Notes: a model not told the origin generated them from the letters alone. A DNA stretch of 64,000 nucleotides from Pseudoduganella namucuonensis (GCF_900116645.1 NZ_FPBO01000001.1:256416-320415), one strand, 5' to 3'; numbered from the stretch's first letter, positions 9,143 through 17,441 are shown. Made by a program: numbers and translations.

Positions 9143-10300
9143 ATGCACGCCATGGACGACGACATTCCACACGCGATCGCCGCGGTCACCCATCGGGACC
9201 CCTATCCCTGGTACGCGCGGCGGGCTGCGCGTGACGGGCTGTTTTACGACCGCGAGTTGCGGCTGTGGGTCGCGGCCAGTGCGCGGGCGGTGGGCGAGGT
9301 GCTGGCGCACGCGGATTGCCGCGTGCGTCCGCCGGCCGAGCCGGTGCCCGCCGCGATCGCGGGCGGCGCGGCGGGACAGGTGTTCGGGGCGCTGGTGCGC
9401 ATGAACGACGGCGAGCGGCACGCCGTGCCCGGGCTGGCACTGCGGCGCGCGCTGGCGGCGCTGGACGCGGCCGCGGCGCGCCAGCGGGCCGCGCGGGTGG
9501 CCGCCGGGCTGGCGTCCGTGCACGACTTGCGCGCGCCGGATGGCTTGTCGGCCTGGATGTTCGGCGTGCCGGTGCGCACCGTCGCCAGCCTGCTGGGTTT
9601 TCCCGACACGGAGTTGCCGCGGGTGGCGGTGTGGATGGGGGAGTTCGTCGCCTGCCTGTCGCCGCTCAGCGGCGCCGAACAGATAGACCTCGCGCACGGC
9701 GCGGCGCTGGCGCTGCTGGACGGTTTCAGCGCGCTGACGCGGTCCGGCGCCGCCGCGCCGGGCAGCCTGCTGGCGCTGGTGGCCGCCGAGGCCGAGGCGG
9801 CGGGCTGGGACCATGGTCGGGCGATACTGGCCAACCTGGTCGGCTTGCTGTCGCAGACCTACGAGGCGACGGCGGGGCTGATCGGCAACAGCGTCGTGGC
9901 GCTGCTGCGCGAGCCGGGGCGGGCCTCGGCCGGCTGCGACGCGCTGGTCCTCGGCGTGATGCGCGACGATCCGCCTATCCAGAACACGCGCCGCTTCATG
10001 GCGTGCGCGACTCAAGTGTGCGGCGTCCAGCTCGAGGCCGGGCAGGCCATCTTGCTGCTGCTCGCCGCGGCCGGCCGCGACGTCGCCGGCGCCGCGCATT
10101 CCCAGGGCGGCTCGTCGCGTCCATACGGCTACGGCCGGGGCGTCCACGCGTGCCCCGGCGACGCGCTGTCGCTGAACATCGCCTCGGCCGCGCTGGAGGC
10201 GCTGCTGGAGCGCGCGCCGCCGGCCAATATGGACTGGCGCTACCGGCCCTCGGTCAACGCCCGCGTCCCTGAATTCATCCACCGCAAGGAGACAGCATGA
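9143..10300 (+). CDS. Cytochrome P450-like protein
   Basis: A 385-aa soluble bacterial-type P450. The heme-ligand loop reads YGRGVHACPG with Cys337, the I-helix segment is LLSQTYEATAGLIGN, and the K-helix region is LVLGVMRDDPPIQNTRRF. The usual ExxR glutamate is Gly here (GVMR), and the heme-loop Phe is Tyr. Close relatives with PPxQNTRRF exist, so folding as a P450 is likely, but normal oxygenation chemistry is uncertain. The start at 9143 follows AAGGAGG by five bases. It overlaps the ABM gene by four bases. No ferredoxin or reductase partner is adjacent; substrate unknown. Confidence 0.85.
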   Translation: MHAMDDDIPHAIAAVTHRDPYPWYARRAARDGLFYDRELRLWVAASARAVGEVLAHADCRVRPPAEPVPAAIAGGAAGQVFGALVRMNDGERHAVPGLALRRALAALDAAAARQRAARVAAGLASVHDLRAPDGLSAWMFGVPVRTVASLLGFPDTELPRVAVWMGEFVACLSPLSGAEQIDLAHGAALALLDGFSALTRSGAAAPGSLLALVAAEAEAAGWDHGRAILANLVGLLSQTYEATAGLIGNSVVALLREPGRASAGCDALVLGVMRDDPPIQNTRRFMACATQVCGVQLEAGQAILLLLAAAGRDVAGAAHSQGGSSRPYGYGRGVHACPGDALSLNIASAALEALLERAPPANMDWRYRPSVNARVPEFIHRKETA

Positions 10301-10659
10301 TCGCCGTTATTTTCGAAGTCTGGCCGCGCGCTGAGCGCAAGCAGGAATACCTCGACATCGCCGCGTCGTTGCGGCCCTTGCTGGAAGAGGTGGACGGCTT
10401 CATTTCCATCGAGCGCTTCGAGAGCCTGAGCCAGCCCGGCAAGCTGCTGTCGCTGTCCTTCTTCCGCGACGAGGCGGCCGTCGCGCACTGGCGGCGGCTG
10501 GAGGCGCACCGCGCGGCGCAGTCGGCCGGCCGCGCGTCCATCTTCGACGACTACCGCCTGCGCATCGCCGGCGTGGTGCGCGACTATGGCCTGCGCGAGC
10601 GCGAACAGGCCCCCGCCGACAGCCGCGAGCGGCATCAGGCGCCGCCGCCGCGCGGGTGA
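10297..10659 (+). CDS. ABM-domain monooxygenase-like protein
   Basis: Small 120-aa protein with an antibiotic biosynthesis monooxygenase (ABM) ferredoxin-like fold in residues 1-95: MIAVIFEVWPR at the first strand, LRPLLEEVDGFISIERFES, LLSLSFFRDEAAVAHWR and a following HRAAQ. ABM proteins oxidise aromatic polyketide-like substrates without cofactor or act as small-molecule-binding dimers. The last 25 residues are a charged, Pro-rich tail. It overlaps the P450 stop by 4 bases, so the two are co-translated and probably act on the same compound. Substrate unknown. Confidence 0.85.
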   Translation: MIAVIFEVWPRAERKQEYLDIAASLRPLLEEVDGFISIERFESLSQPGKLLSLSFFRDEAAVAHWRRLEAHRAAQSAGRASIFDDYRLRIAGVVRDYGLREREQAPADSRERHQAPPPRG

Positions 10660-10666
10660 GTCCGCG

Positions 10667-12757
10667 TCAATACTTCCAGCTCAGCGTGGCGCTGGCGTTG
10701 CGCGGGGCCGCGTAGTAACCCTGGCTCCAGTAAAGGCTGGTCAGGTACTTCTTGTCCGTGACGTTGTTCAGGTGGACGGCCAGGCTGACCTGCTTGCCCA
10801 GCTCGTACTGCGCCATCAGTCCCAGCGTGGCGTAGGCGTCCTGACGGATGACGGTGCCGCCGCCCTCGTCGCGGTGGATGTCGTCCTGCCAGTTGGCATT
10901 GGCGCCCACCTTCAGTTGGGGCAGCGCCTGGTAGGTCGCCGACAGGCGCAGCGTGCGGCGCGGCAGATAGGTCTTGACGGCCTGGCCGGCGGCGTCCTCG
11001 ATCGACAGCACGGTGAAGCCGGCGCTGGCCTGCAGCCCCCGCGCCAGTTCGCCGGACAGGTCCAGTTCCACGCCTTGCGATTCCGCGTCCACGCCACGGT
11101 AGTAGGCCTTGGCGCCTGTCATGCCGGCCTGCTCGGCGGTGTTGCGCTGGCGCGTCTTGAACACGGAAGCGGCCGCGTTCAGGCGCTGCTCGAACCACGC
11201 GGCCTTCACGCCCACTTCGGCGTTCTTGCCGTGCATGGGCCGCAGCGTCTGGCCGGCGGCGTCGGTTTCGCTCTGCGGGTTGAAGATCTCCGTGTAGCTG
11301 CCGTACAGCGCAACGTCCCGGCCCAGGTCGTAGACCAGGCCCGCGTAGGGCGTGCTCTTGCTGGCGGACTTGAACTGGCTGGCGCCATAGGCGGTGCCGG
11401 CGCTGTCGGCCTTGGTGCGGTTGATGCCGGCGATCAGCTTGACGCCGTCGGAGAGATTGAAGCGCGCCGCCGCGAAGGCGCTCTTGCGCTTGTCCTCGTA
11501 GGCGCTGCCGTCGGTGTAGGCGTCCCACGCCGGTTCCGGGTAGGCGCCGGTCCAGTCCCGCAGCGACGGCAGCGGCGTGCCTATGCCCTGGCCGTAGTGC
11601 GAAATGTCCTGGATGGTGGATTTGGACCAGGCGCCGCCGAAGCTGACCTCGTGCTGGCGGCCGCCCAGCGAGAACGGGCCGCCGGCGCTGGCGTTGAACA
11701 GGGTCTGCTTGTTGTCCGAGTCGTACAGCGAGGGATAGGCGTACAGGCCCAGGCCGGTCGCGCGGTCGGGCGTGCCGTACACGTAGAACAATTTGCCGCG
11801 CTGCTCGGCCGTGTTGCGCGACAGCGTGGCGCGCGCCCGCCAGCCGTCGCCGAACTGGTGTTCCAGCTCGGCGAAGCTGCGCTTGTCGCCGGTCTTGTTG
11901 CGGGCCCAGGTGGTGGAGGTGCTGGTTCCCGTGTCGTAGTCGGTGGCGCCGCCGTCGGTGTAGTACAGCGGCAGCGCGCCCCACAGGCCGCCGCGGGTCT
12001 TGTTGGTCTGGCTGGCGTGGCCGACGGTCAGGGTGCCGCCGGGAGCGAAGCGCGCCTCGACGACGCCGTAGACCACGTCGCGCTCGGCCGAGTAGCGGTC
12101 CAGGTGCGAGTCGCCCTCTTGGCGCACCGCCACCACGCGGCCGGACACGGTGCCGGACTCGTTCAGCGCGCCGGAAATGTCGGCCTGCACGCGGCGCTTG
12201 TCCCACGAGCCGATGGTGGCGGCGGCCGAGGCCTGAAGCATGCCGGTGGGGCGCTTGCGGATGAAGTTGACGGTGGCGGACGGATTGCCGGTGCCCGACA
12301 TCAGGCCGTTGGCGCCGCGCACGATGTCGATGCGCTCGTACAGGGCGGTGTCGATCTCGCCGCCCACGTTGCCGAACACGAAGGGCACGCCGACGCCGTC
12401 GTACTGGAAATTGGTCACGTCGAAGCCGCGCGCGGTGTAGTAGGTGCGGTCCGTTTCGATCTTCTCCACGGTGACGCCGGTGCCCTGTTGCAGCACGTCG
12501 CTGATGCTGTTGAGCTGGAAGTCGTCCATTTGCGCACGCGTGACCACGGACACCGCCTGCGGCGTGTCGCGCAGCGACAGGTCCAGCGGGGCCGACGAGG
12601 CGGTCTTGCGGACGGTGTAGCCATCCGCCGCCTCGCCCTTGACGACCACGGTGGGCATCACGCCCGCGTCCGGCGCGGCGGGCTCCTCGGCGGCGAGGGC
12701 GGCGCCGCACAGCAGGGCGGCGGCGAGGGCGAACGGATGGAGGCGGAGCTTCGGCAT
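10667..12757 (-). CDS. TonB-dependent siderophore receptor
   Basis: A 696-aa outer-membrane ferri-siderophore receptor. The signal peptide ends near LAAEEP; the plug (about 45-170) has DTPQAVSVVTRAQMDD, LNSISDVLQQGTGVTVEK, FQYDGVGVPF and ERIDIVRGANGLMSGTGNPSATVNFIRKRP; the remainder is the 22-strand barrel, ending ATLSWKY with an aromatic last residue as outer-membrane insertion requires. The FpvA/FhuE-type plug indicates hydroxamate or mixed siderophores; which one is unknown. A Fur box covers its -10 region, so iron repression is expected. No siderophore synthesis genes are nearby, so it may serve xenosiderophores. Confidence 0.93.
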   Translation of the reverse strand: MPKLRLHPFALAAALLCGAALAAEEPAAPDAGVMPTVVVKGEAADGYTVRKTASSAPLDLSLRDTPQAVSVVTRAQMDDFQLNSISDVLQQGTGVTVEKIETDRTYYTARGFDVTNFQYDGVGVPFVFGNVGGEIDTALYERIDIVRGANGLMSGTGNPSATVNFIRKRPTGMLQASAAATIGSWDKRRVQADISGALNESGTVSGRVVAVRQEGDSHLDRYSAERDVVYGVVEARFAPGGTLTVGHASQTNKTRGGLWGALPLYYTDGGATDYDTGTSTSTTWARNKTGDKRSFAELEHQFGDGWRARATLSRNTAEQRGKLFYVYGTPDRATGLGLYAYPSLYDSDNKQTLFNASAGGPFSLGGRQHEVSFGGAWSKSTIQDISHYGQGIGTPLPSLRDWTGAYPEPAWDAYTDGSAYEDKRKSAFAAARFNLSDGVKLIAGINRTKADSAGTAYGASQFKSASKSTPYAGLVYDLGRDVALYGSYTEIFNPQSETDAAGQTLRPMHGKNAEVGVKAAWFEQRLNAAASVFKTRQRNTAEQAGMTGAKAYYRGVDAESQGVELDLSGELARGLQASAGFTVLSIEDAAGQAVKTYLPRRTLRLSATYQALPQLKVGANANWQDDIHRDEGGGTVIRQDAYATLGLMAQYELGKQVSLAVHLNNVTDKKYLTSLYWSQGYYAAPRNASATLSWKY

Positions 12758-12777
12758 GGTTTTCTATAAATACAAAT

Positions 12778-12796
12778 GATAATGATTCGCATTATA
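12778..12796 (-). promoter_or_regulatory. Fur box over -10 element of siderophore receptor
   Basis: The 19 bases GATAATGATTCGCATTATA match the Fur consensus GATAATGATAATCATTATC at 15 of 19 positions. On the minus strand the same stretch contains TATAAT (12796-12791), a good -10 hexamer, so Fur-Fe(II) would block RNA polymerase directly. It lies 21 bases upstream of the receptor ATG. Confidence 0.85.
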
Positions 12797-12809
12797 TATG
12801 AAACCGGAG

Positions 12810-12860
12810 AGCGAGCTGAGCCCCATTTGGGGCCTGGCCCTAAATGGGGCTCAGCTCGCT
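12810..12860. repeat. 51-base near-perfect palindrome
   Basis: Two exact 19-base arms (12810-12828 and 12842-12860, right arm AAATGGGGCTCAGCTCGCT) and an inner GGGCC/GGCCC pair (12830-12834 with 12836-12840) around a single T, joined by one G-T position. It lies 13 bases after the ggt stop and just upstream of the siderophore-receptor promoter. It may end ggt transcripts, though it lacks a T tract, or be a dispersed palindromic element. Confidence 0.75.
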
Positions 12861-12873
12861 TGGTTCGCGCGGG

Positions 12874-14637
12874 TTAGTGGGCTTTTTTCTGGACCAGGGC
12901 GCTGCCGACGCCGTGGCGCTTGCCTTCGCTGACGGCGGTGACGGTGCCGTCGGCGTTGAACACCAGAGCGTTGGCGGCGCCGATCTCTTCCTGGCCGGCG
13001 CTCCAGCGCTGGCCGTATTTCGCCAGCGCCTGGGCCGCCGCCGTGCCGGTGTAGCCGGGCTCGACGCTGGTGGCGGCGCCGTTGCGCTCGGACAGGCGCG
13101 GCGCGTCCACCGCCTGGTCCATGGACATGCCGAGGTCGACGTGGTTGACGATGGTTTGCAGCACCGTCGTGATGATGGTGGCGCCGCCCGGGCTGCCGAT
13201 CGAGAACGCGGGCTTGCCGTTCTTGAACGCCAGGGTCGGCGACATGCTGCTGCGTGGCCGCTTGCCGGCCTCGGGCACGTTGGGGTGCGGGCCGCTGAAG
13301 TCGAAGTCGGTCATCTCGTTGTTCAGCAGGAAGCCGTAGCCCGGCACCGTGATGCCGCTGCCGCCCCAGGATTCGATGGTGAAGGTGTAGGCGACGATGT
13401 TGCCGTCCTTGTCCGAGACCGTCAAGTGGGTGGTATGCGCGCCCTCGGCCAGTAGCTTGCTGGCCGGCGGACGCAGCGGCACGCTCTGGTCCTGCTGGAA
13501 GGGATAGGGATCGCCCGCCGCCGCGTGGCCGGCGGCGGCGCGGTCCGGGGCTATCAGCTCGCGGCGGCGCGCGGCGTAGTCCTTGCTGGTCAGGCCCTGC
13601 ACCGGCGCCTCGACGTATTCCGGATCGGCCAGATAGGCGTTGCGGTCGGCGAAGGCCAGCCGGCTGGCTTCCAGGTAGAGGTGTTCGACCTTGTCGCGCG
13701 GCATGGATTTCAGGTCGTAGCCTTCCAGGATGTTGAGCGCCTCGGCCACGGCCACGCCGCCGCTGCTGGGCAAGGGCATGCCGTACAGCTCGTAGCCGCG
13801 ATAGGTCGAGCGCAGCGGCTGGCGCAGGCGCGCCTCGTAGTTGGCCAGGTCGGCCATCGTCATGCCGCCGGGACGCGCGCCGCCGCCCGGCTGGTTGACG
13901 GTGTCGACGATGGCGCGCGCGATTCTGCCCTCGTAGAAGACCTTGACGCCGCCTGCGGCCAGTTCGCGGTAGGCCTGCGCCAGTTCCGGATTGCGCAGCG
14001 TGCTGCCGGCCGGCAGCGGCTTGCCGCTTTTCAGGTAGAGCTTGGCGCTGGCGGGAAAGCGCGACAACTTGCGCTCATTCTCCGCGATCATGCGCGTAAA
14101 GTTGCCGTTCACCGTGAAACCCTCGGAGGCGATCCGGATCGCCGGCTGCAGCACCCGTTTCATGGTCATGGAGCCGTAGCGGTCCAGCGCCTCGTGCCAG
14201 CCGCGCACCGTGCCCGGCACGCCCACCGACATGCCGCTCTCGACCACCTCGTCGAACGGCAATTCCTTGCCGTCCCGCTGGAACTCGGTGGGCTTGAAGC
14301 TGGCCGGCGCGGTTTCGCGGTGGTCGATGGTGATCACGCGCTTGTCCTTGGCCAGGTAGATCATCATGAAACCGCCGCCGCCGATGCCGCAACTGAAGGG
14401 ATCGGTCACGCCCAGCGCCGCGGCGGCGGCGACCGCCGCGTCCACGGCGTTGCCGCCCTGGTTCAGGATGGCGAGCGCCGCCTGCGACGCGGGATCGCTG
14501 ATGGTGGCGACGGCGCCGCCGAAACCGGTCGCGACCGGGCTTTTGGCCCAGGCGGCCGGCGCGCAGGCCTGCGCGACGATGATGGTGGAAACGAGGAGGG
14601 TGGGGAGGATACGGTGTGGAGTGCTGGTTCTCTGCAT
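12874..14637 (-). CDS. ggt: Gamma-glutamyltransferase
   Basis: Periplasmic N-terminal-nucleophile enzyme that cleaves glutathione and transfers its gamma-glutamyl group. The 587-aa precursor has a signal peptide (about 1-31, cleavage near AWA), large-subunit sequence, and the self-cleavage site before Thr402 in AEGAHTTHLTV; downstream SIGSPGGATI and NNEMTDF are small-subunit substrate-loop motifs. The ATG at 14637 is preferred over a GTG at 14646. It follows the small lipoprotein gene by 28 bases on the same strand and may share its transcript. Confidence 0.93.
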   Translation of the reverse strand: MQRTSTPHRILPTLLVSTIIVAQACAPAAWAKSPVATGFGGAVATISDPASQAALAILNQGGNAVDAAVAAAAALGVTDPFSCGIGGGGFMMIYLAKDKRVITIDHRETAPASFKPTEFQRDGKELPFDEVVESGMSVGVPGTVRGWHEALDRYGSMTMKRVLQPAIRIASEGFTVNGNFTRMIAENERKLSRFPASAKLYLKSGKPLPAGSTLRNPELAQAYRELAAGGVKVFYEGRIARAIVDTVNQPGGGARPGGMTMADLANYEARLRQPLRSTYRGYELYGMPLPSSGGVAVAEALNILEGYDLKSMPRDKVEHLYLEASRLAFADRNAYLADPEYVEAPVQGLTSKDYAARRRELIAPDRAAAGHAAAGDPYPFQQDQSVPLRPPASKLLAEGAHTTHLTVSDKDGNIVAYTFTIESWGGSGITVPGYGFLLNNEMTDFDFSGPHPNVPEAGKRPRSSMSPTLAFKNGKPAFSIGSPGGATIITTVLQTIVNHVDLGMSMDQAVDAPRLSERNGAATSVEPGYTGTAAAQALAKYGQRWSAGQEEIGAANALVFNADGTVTAVSEGKRHGVGSALVQKKAH

Positions 14638-14665
14638 GGTGCTCACTTGGGCTCACTTATGGTGG

Positions 14666-15106
14666 CTAGGAAATATCCACCCTGAAGCTTACCCGATAAG
14701 CCGGCGGCGGCGCATGCATCGCCGGGGGCTCGGCCGGTTCCACCGTGCCCAGGGTGAAGCGCAAGCCCTGCTGCGTCACGGTGTTGCTGCCTCCCGGCAT
14801 GTCCTCGGCCAGCACGAAGTTGCTGCTGACTCCGTTGTTTGTGAGTACAAAACTGTAGCTGACATAGCCGGCCCACACGCAGACGGCGCCCTTCTTGCAG
14901 CGGCTGTCGTTCACGCGCTCCAGCTTGACGCTGACGTTGGGGCCCAGTTCCACGCTCTGGCCCGGCGTCAACACATAGGTGGCGCTGGTGCGCTGGGCGG
15001 GGGCCGTCGGCGGCGTGGCTTCCGCCGTGCTTTGGCTGATGCCGCAGGCGGCGACGATGGCCGCGCAGACGAGCGCGACGGTCAGGCTGATGATTCTATG
15101 CTGCAT
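14666..15106 (-). CDS. Small predicted lipoprotein of unknown function
   Basis: A 146-aa protein with a lipoprotein signal peptide; the lipobox IVAAC puts the lipidated Cys at 21. After an Ala/Pro/Thr-rich linker (25-40) comes a compact domain with a paired-Cys segment SRCKKGAVCVWAGYVSYSF, which resembles small secreted bacterial domains with an RCPxGxxCxWAG core. It precedes ggt by 28 bases. Function not recognised; the domain likely forms a disulfide-stabilised beta fold in the periplasm. Confidence 0.75.
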   Translation of the reverse strand: MQHRIISLTVALVCAAIVAACGISQSTAEATPPTAPAQRTSATYVLTPGQSVELGPNVSVKLERVNDSRCKKGAVCVWAGYVSYSFVLTNNGVSSNFVLAEDMPGGSNTVTQQGLRFTLGTVEPAEPPAMHAPPPAYRVSFRVDIS

Positions 15107-15190
15107 ATGGTTCTCCTGGCTGGCCGGATGAAAACGGCTGTCGGGCAGAAATATTAGCTAAAACACATCAAACATGGCGCACGCTTGCGC

Positions 15191-15236
15191 AAAAACAAAA
15201 GGGGCCGGGGTCATTGTGCATGACCCCGGCCCCTTT
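15191..15236 (-). terminator. Intrinsic terminator of rpoH
   Basis: Perfect 16-bp arms at 15198-15213 and 15221-15236 (TGACCCCGGCCCCTTT on the right) with a 7-base loop, 13 bases beyond the rpoH stop. Read on the minus strand the stem is followed by TTTTGTTTTTG, a good U-rich tail. Confidence 0.9.
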
Positions 15237-15248
15237 GAACATACGTCA

Positions 15249-16154
15249 TTAAACGTAGGCGGCGAGCGCGCCTTTCATTTTCTTCAGCGCGGCCGCTTCG
15301 ATCTGGCGGATGCGCTCGGCCGACACGCCGAACTCGTCGGCCAGCGTGTGCAGCGTGGCGCCGGAGCCGTCGTCGTTGGCCAGCCAGCGCGCTTCGACGA
15401 TGCGGCGGGAGCGCGGATCGAGCTTGCCCAGCGCGGTTTCCAGCCCTTCCGATTGCAGGCGGGTCACTTGTTCCGCCTCCAGCACGCGGGTCGGCTCGCT
15501 CTGCTCGGACGACAGATAGGCGATGGGGGCGAATTTGTCGTCCTCGTCGTCGGTCGGCGATTCCAGCGCGATGTCGCGGCCGCTCAAACGCGTTTCCATC
15601 TCGATCACTTCCTCGCGCTTCACGTCCAGCACCTTGGCCAGCTGGTCGATCTGGGCCGGCGTCATCGCGTCCAGGCCTTGCTTGTGGCTGCGCAGGTTGA
15701 AGAACAGCTTGCGCTGGGCCTTGGTGGTGGCCACCTTGACCAGGCGCCAGTTCTTCAGGATGTATTCATGGATCTCGGCCTTGATCCAGTGCATCGCGTA
15801 CGACACCAGGCGCACGCCCTGGTCGGCGTCGAAACGCTTGACCGCTTTCATCAGGCCGATATTGCCTTCCTGGATCAGGTCGGCGTGCGGCAGGCCGTAG
15901 CCGAGGTAGCCGCGCGCGATCGACACCACCAGGCGCAGGTGCGACAGCACCAGTTCCTGGGCGGCGCCCAGATCGTTGTTGTTCTTCAGGTTGCGGCCCA
16001 GGCGGACCTCTTCTTCCTGGGTGAGCATAGGCAGGCGGTTCACCGCCGAAATGTAGGCGTCCAGGTTACCCAGGTTGCCAGTGAACCCGAGGCCGAGTGC
16101 GTTTTTGCTGGCAGGTACCAGCGCGGCAGGTGCGGTCATCGTCGTCATTTTCAT
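15249..16154 (-). CDS. rpoH: RNA polymerase sigma-32 factor
   Basis: Heat-shock sigma factor directing transcription of chaperone and protease genes. The 301-aa protein has region 1.2/2 (LDAYISAVNRLPMLTQEEEVRLGR, LSHLRLVVSIARGYLGYGLPHADLIQEGNIGLMKAVKRFD), the RpoH box around QRKLFFNLRSHK, region 3, and region 4.2 with LHTLADEFGVSAERIRQIEAAALKKMK. The ATG at 16154 follows GAGG. It lies after ftsY-ftsE-ftsX, the same order as in gammaproteobacteria, but has its own promoter with a CIRCE element, adding HrcA control. Confidence 0.97.
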   Translation of the reverse strand: MKMTTMTAPAALVPASKNALGLGFTGNLGNLDAYISAVNRLPMLTQEEEVRLGRNLKNNNDLGAAQELVLSHLRLVVSIARGYLGYGLPHADLIQEGNIGLMKAVKRFDADQGVRLVSYAMHWIKAEIHEYILKNWRLVKVATTKAQRKLFFNLRSHKQGLDAMTPAQIDQLAKVLDVKREEVIEMETRLSGRDIALESPTDDEDDKFAPIAYLSSEQSEPTRVLEAEQVTRLQSEGLETALGKLDPRSRRIVEARWLANDDGSGATLHTLADEFGVSAERIRQIEAAALKKMKGALAAYV

Positions 16155-16251
16155 TTCCTCGCTCTAGGTATTGCTTTTTTTGTACGTCCACCGCGGCGGA
16201 GTGCCGGGCATAGACAGTTACGGAGTGCATACTGCTCCACACTTCTTAAAG

Positions 16252-16276
16252 CATGCTTAACTTGCTTGTAAGCATG
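16252..16276 (-). promoter_or_regulatory. Hairpin in rpoH 5' leader
   Basis: Inverted repeat CATGCTTA (16252-16259) and TAAGCATG (16269-16276) with a 9-base loop, inside the roughly 137-base leader predicted from the promoter at 16298-16327. It could contribute to mRNA-level heat control; that role is inference. Confidence 0.4.
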
Positions 16277-16297
16277 TAAAGTCGTGATGTCGGACAT

Positions 16298-16327
16298 ATA
16301 TTAGCACTCTCGATCGATGAGTGCCAA
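16298..16327 (-). promoter_or_regulatory. CIRCE element overlapping sigma-70 promoter of rpoH
   Basis: TTAGCACTC (16301-16309), nine bases, then GAGTGCCAA (16319-16327): one mismatch to the CIRCE operator TTAGCACTC-N9-GAGTGCTAA bound by HrcA. On the minus strand the same bases give TTGGCA (16327-16322), an 18-base spacer and TAATAT (16303-16298), a plausible sigma-70 promoter. HrcA bound here would occlude the promoter. Confidence 0.9.
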
Positions 16328-16526
16328 TCCCAGAATCTATGACCTTGATAGCAATAATGCTATTAGTTGAACGCACCCGATGCTTTGCATTAAACGCCGA
16401 CACAAATGCACGAGCTTTGCGCTGAATCAAACACGGTCAGAATAGTGGCGGAAGGGCTTGAAAACTGTGCGGGAACGCACGCAGCGGCGGATTGCGCCGC
16501 GCCGCGTGGTGGGCACTTGCTTGGGA

Positions 16527-17441
16527 TTAATTCAGGCGGGCCAAATGGCGTTGCACGGACAGCACGGCGCCCACCAGGCCCAGGCTGGCGGACAGGGCCA
16601 GCAGCAGGACCATGGGCGCCGGTTCCAGCGGCGCCAGCTGGAATTCGGACGCGTACAGCCGCGCGAACTCGGCGATGGCCGTGTTCAGCGGCCGCAGCGC
16701 CAGCGCCACCGCGCCCAGCGCCACGGCGCCCGCGCACAGGCCCAGCAGCGCGCCGGTGTAATAGAAGGGCCGGTGGATGAAGGTGTCGGTGGCGCCGATC
16801 AGCTTGGACACCAGGATTTCCTCGCGCTGCGTCAACACCTGCAGGCGGATGGTGTTGAACACCACGGCCACCACCACCGTGCCCAGGGTCGCGGCCAGCA
16901 GCAGCAGCGCCAGCTTGAGCACGCCGATCAGCGCGGCCAGGCGCTTGACCCAGGCCGAATCGATCTGCACCGTGTCCACGCCCGGCAGGGCGCGCATGCC
17001 GTCGGCCAGCAGGTCGACGTCGATGCCGGCGGCCGCGCTGCGGAAGGCGTCCAGCTTGACGATGTAGCTGTCCGGCAGCGGATTGTCGCCCAGCGTGGCC
17101 AGCACCTCGGCCAGGCCGCTCTTGTCCTTCAGGCTGTCCAGCGCCTTTTCGCGCGGCACGAAGATGATCTTGGCGTCCCGCGCCAGCTCGCGCAGCGGCG
17201 AGGCGAGGGCGGCGGCCTGCTCGCGCGGCGTGTCCTGCTTGAGGAAGATGCTGATTTCCGGATCGACCGACATCTGCTCGGACAGCGGACGCACATTGTC
17301 CAGCAAGGTCATGCCCATGAAGGGCAGGGCCAGCGCGATCGCCACCACCAGGATGTTGAACAGGAAACTGCCCGGCGCGCGGCGCAGATGCACCAGCGCG
17401 GCGGCCAGTGCGAAGCCGTGTTGGCGGAACCAGTTGCTCAT
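16527..17441 (-). CDS. ftsX: Cell-division ABC transporter-like permease FtsX
   Basis: Inner-membrane partner of FtsE that transmits ATPase activity to periplasmic wall hydrolase activators at the septum. The 304-aa protein has a cytoplasmic N-terminus, a first membrane segment (FLFNILVVAIALALPFMGMTLL, about 26-47), a periplasmic domain (about 48-165), and three further membrane segments in the C-terminal half, with the family segment QREEILVSKLIGATDTFIHRPF. Overlaps ftsE by four bases (ATGA), so it is translationally coupled. Length is normal. Confidence 0.95.
   Translation of the reverse strand: MSNWFRQHGFALAAALVHLRRAPGSFLFNILVVAIALALPFMGMTLLDNVRPLSEQMSVDPEISIFLKQDTPREQAAALASPLRELARDAKIIFVPREKALDSLKDKSGLAEVLATLGDNPLPDSYIVKLDAFRSAAAGIDVDLLADGMRALPGVDTVQIDSAWVKRLAALIGVLKLALLLLAATLGTVVVAVVFNTIRLQVLTQREEILVSKLIGATDTFIHRPFYYTGALLGLCAGAVALGAVALALRPLNTAIAEFARLYASEFQLAPLEPAPMVLLLALSASLGLVGAVLSVQRHLARLN

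Larger units (their letters stand above)
16155..16526. other. rpoH promoter/leader interval (no gene)
   Basis: 372 bases between ftsX and rpoH without a coding frame. It holds the CIRCE/promoter element and the leader hairpin described separately, plus a small GC hairpin (16484-16489 with 16495-16500) after ftsX that could weakly end the ftsYEX transcript. The part from 16240 to 16440 is AT-richer than its surroundings. Confidence 0.7.

Noticed and set aside
15198..15236. Palindrome after rpoH considered as a mobile repeat
   Set aside because: The T-rich tail in the rpoH direction and position right after the stop make an intrinsic terminator the simpler reading.
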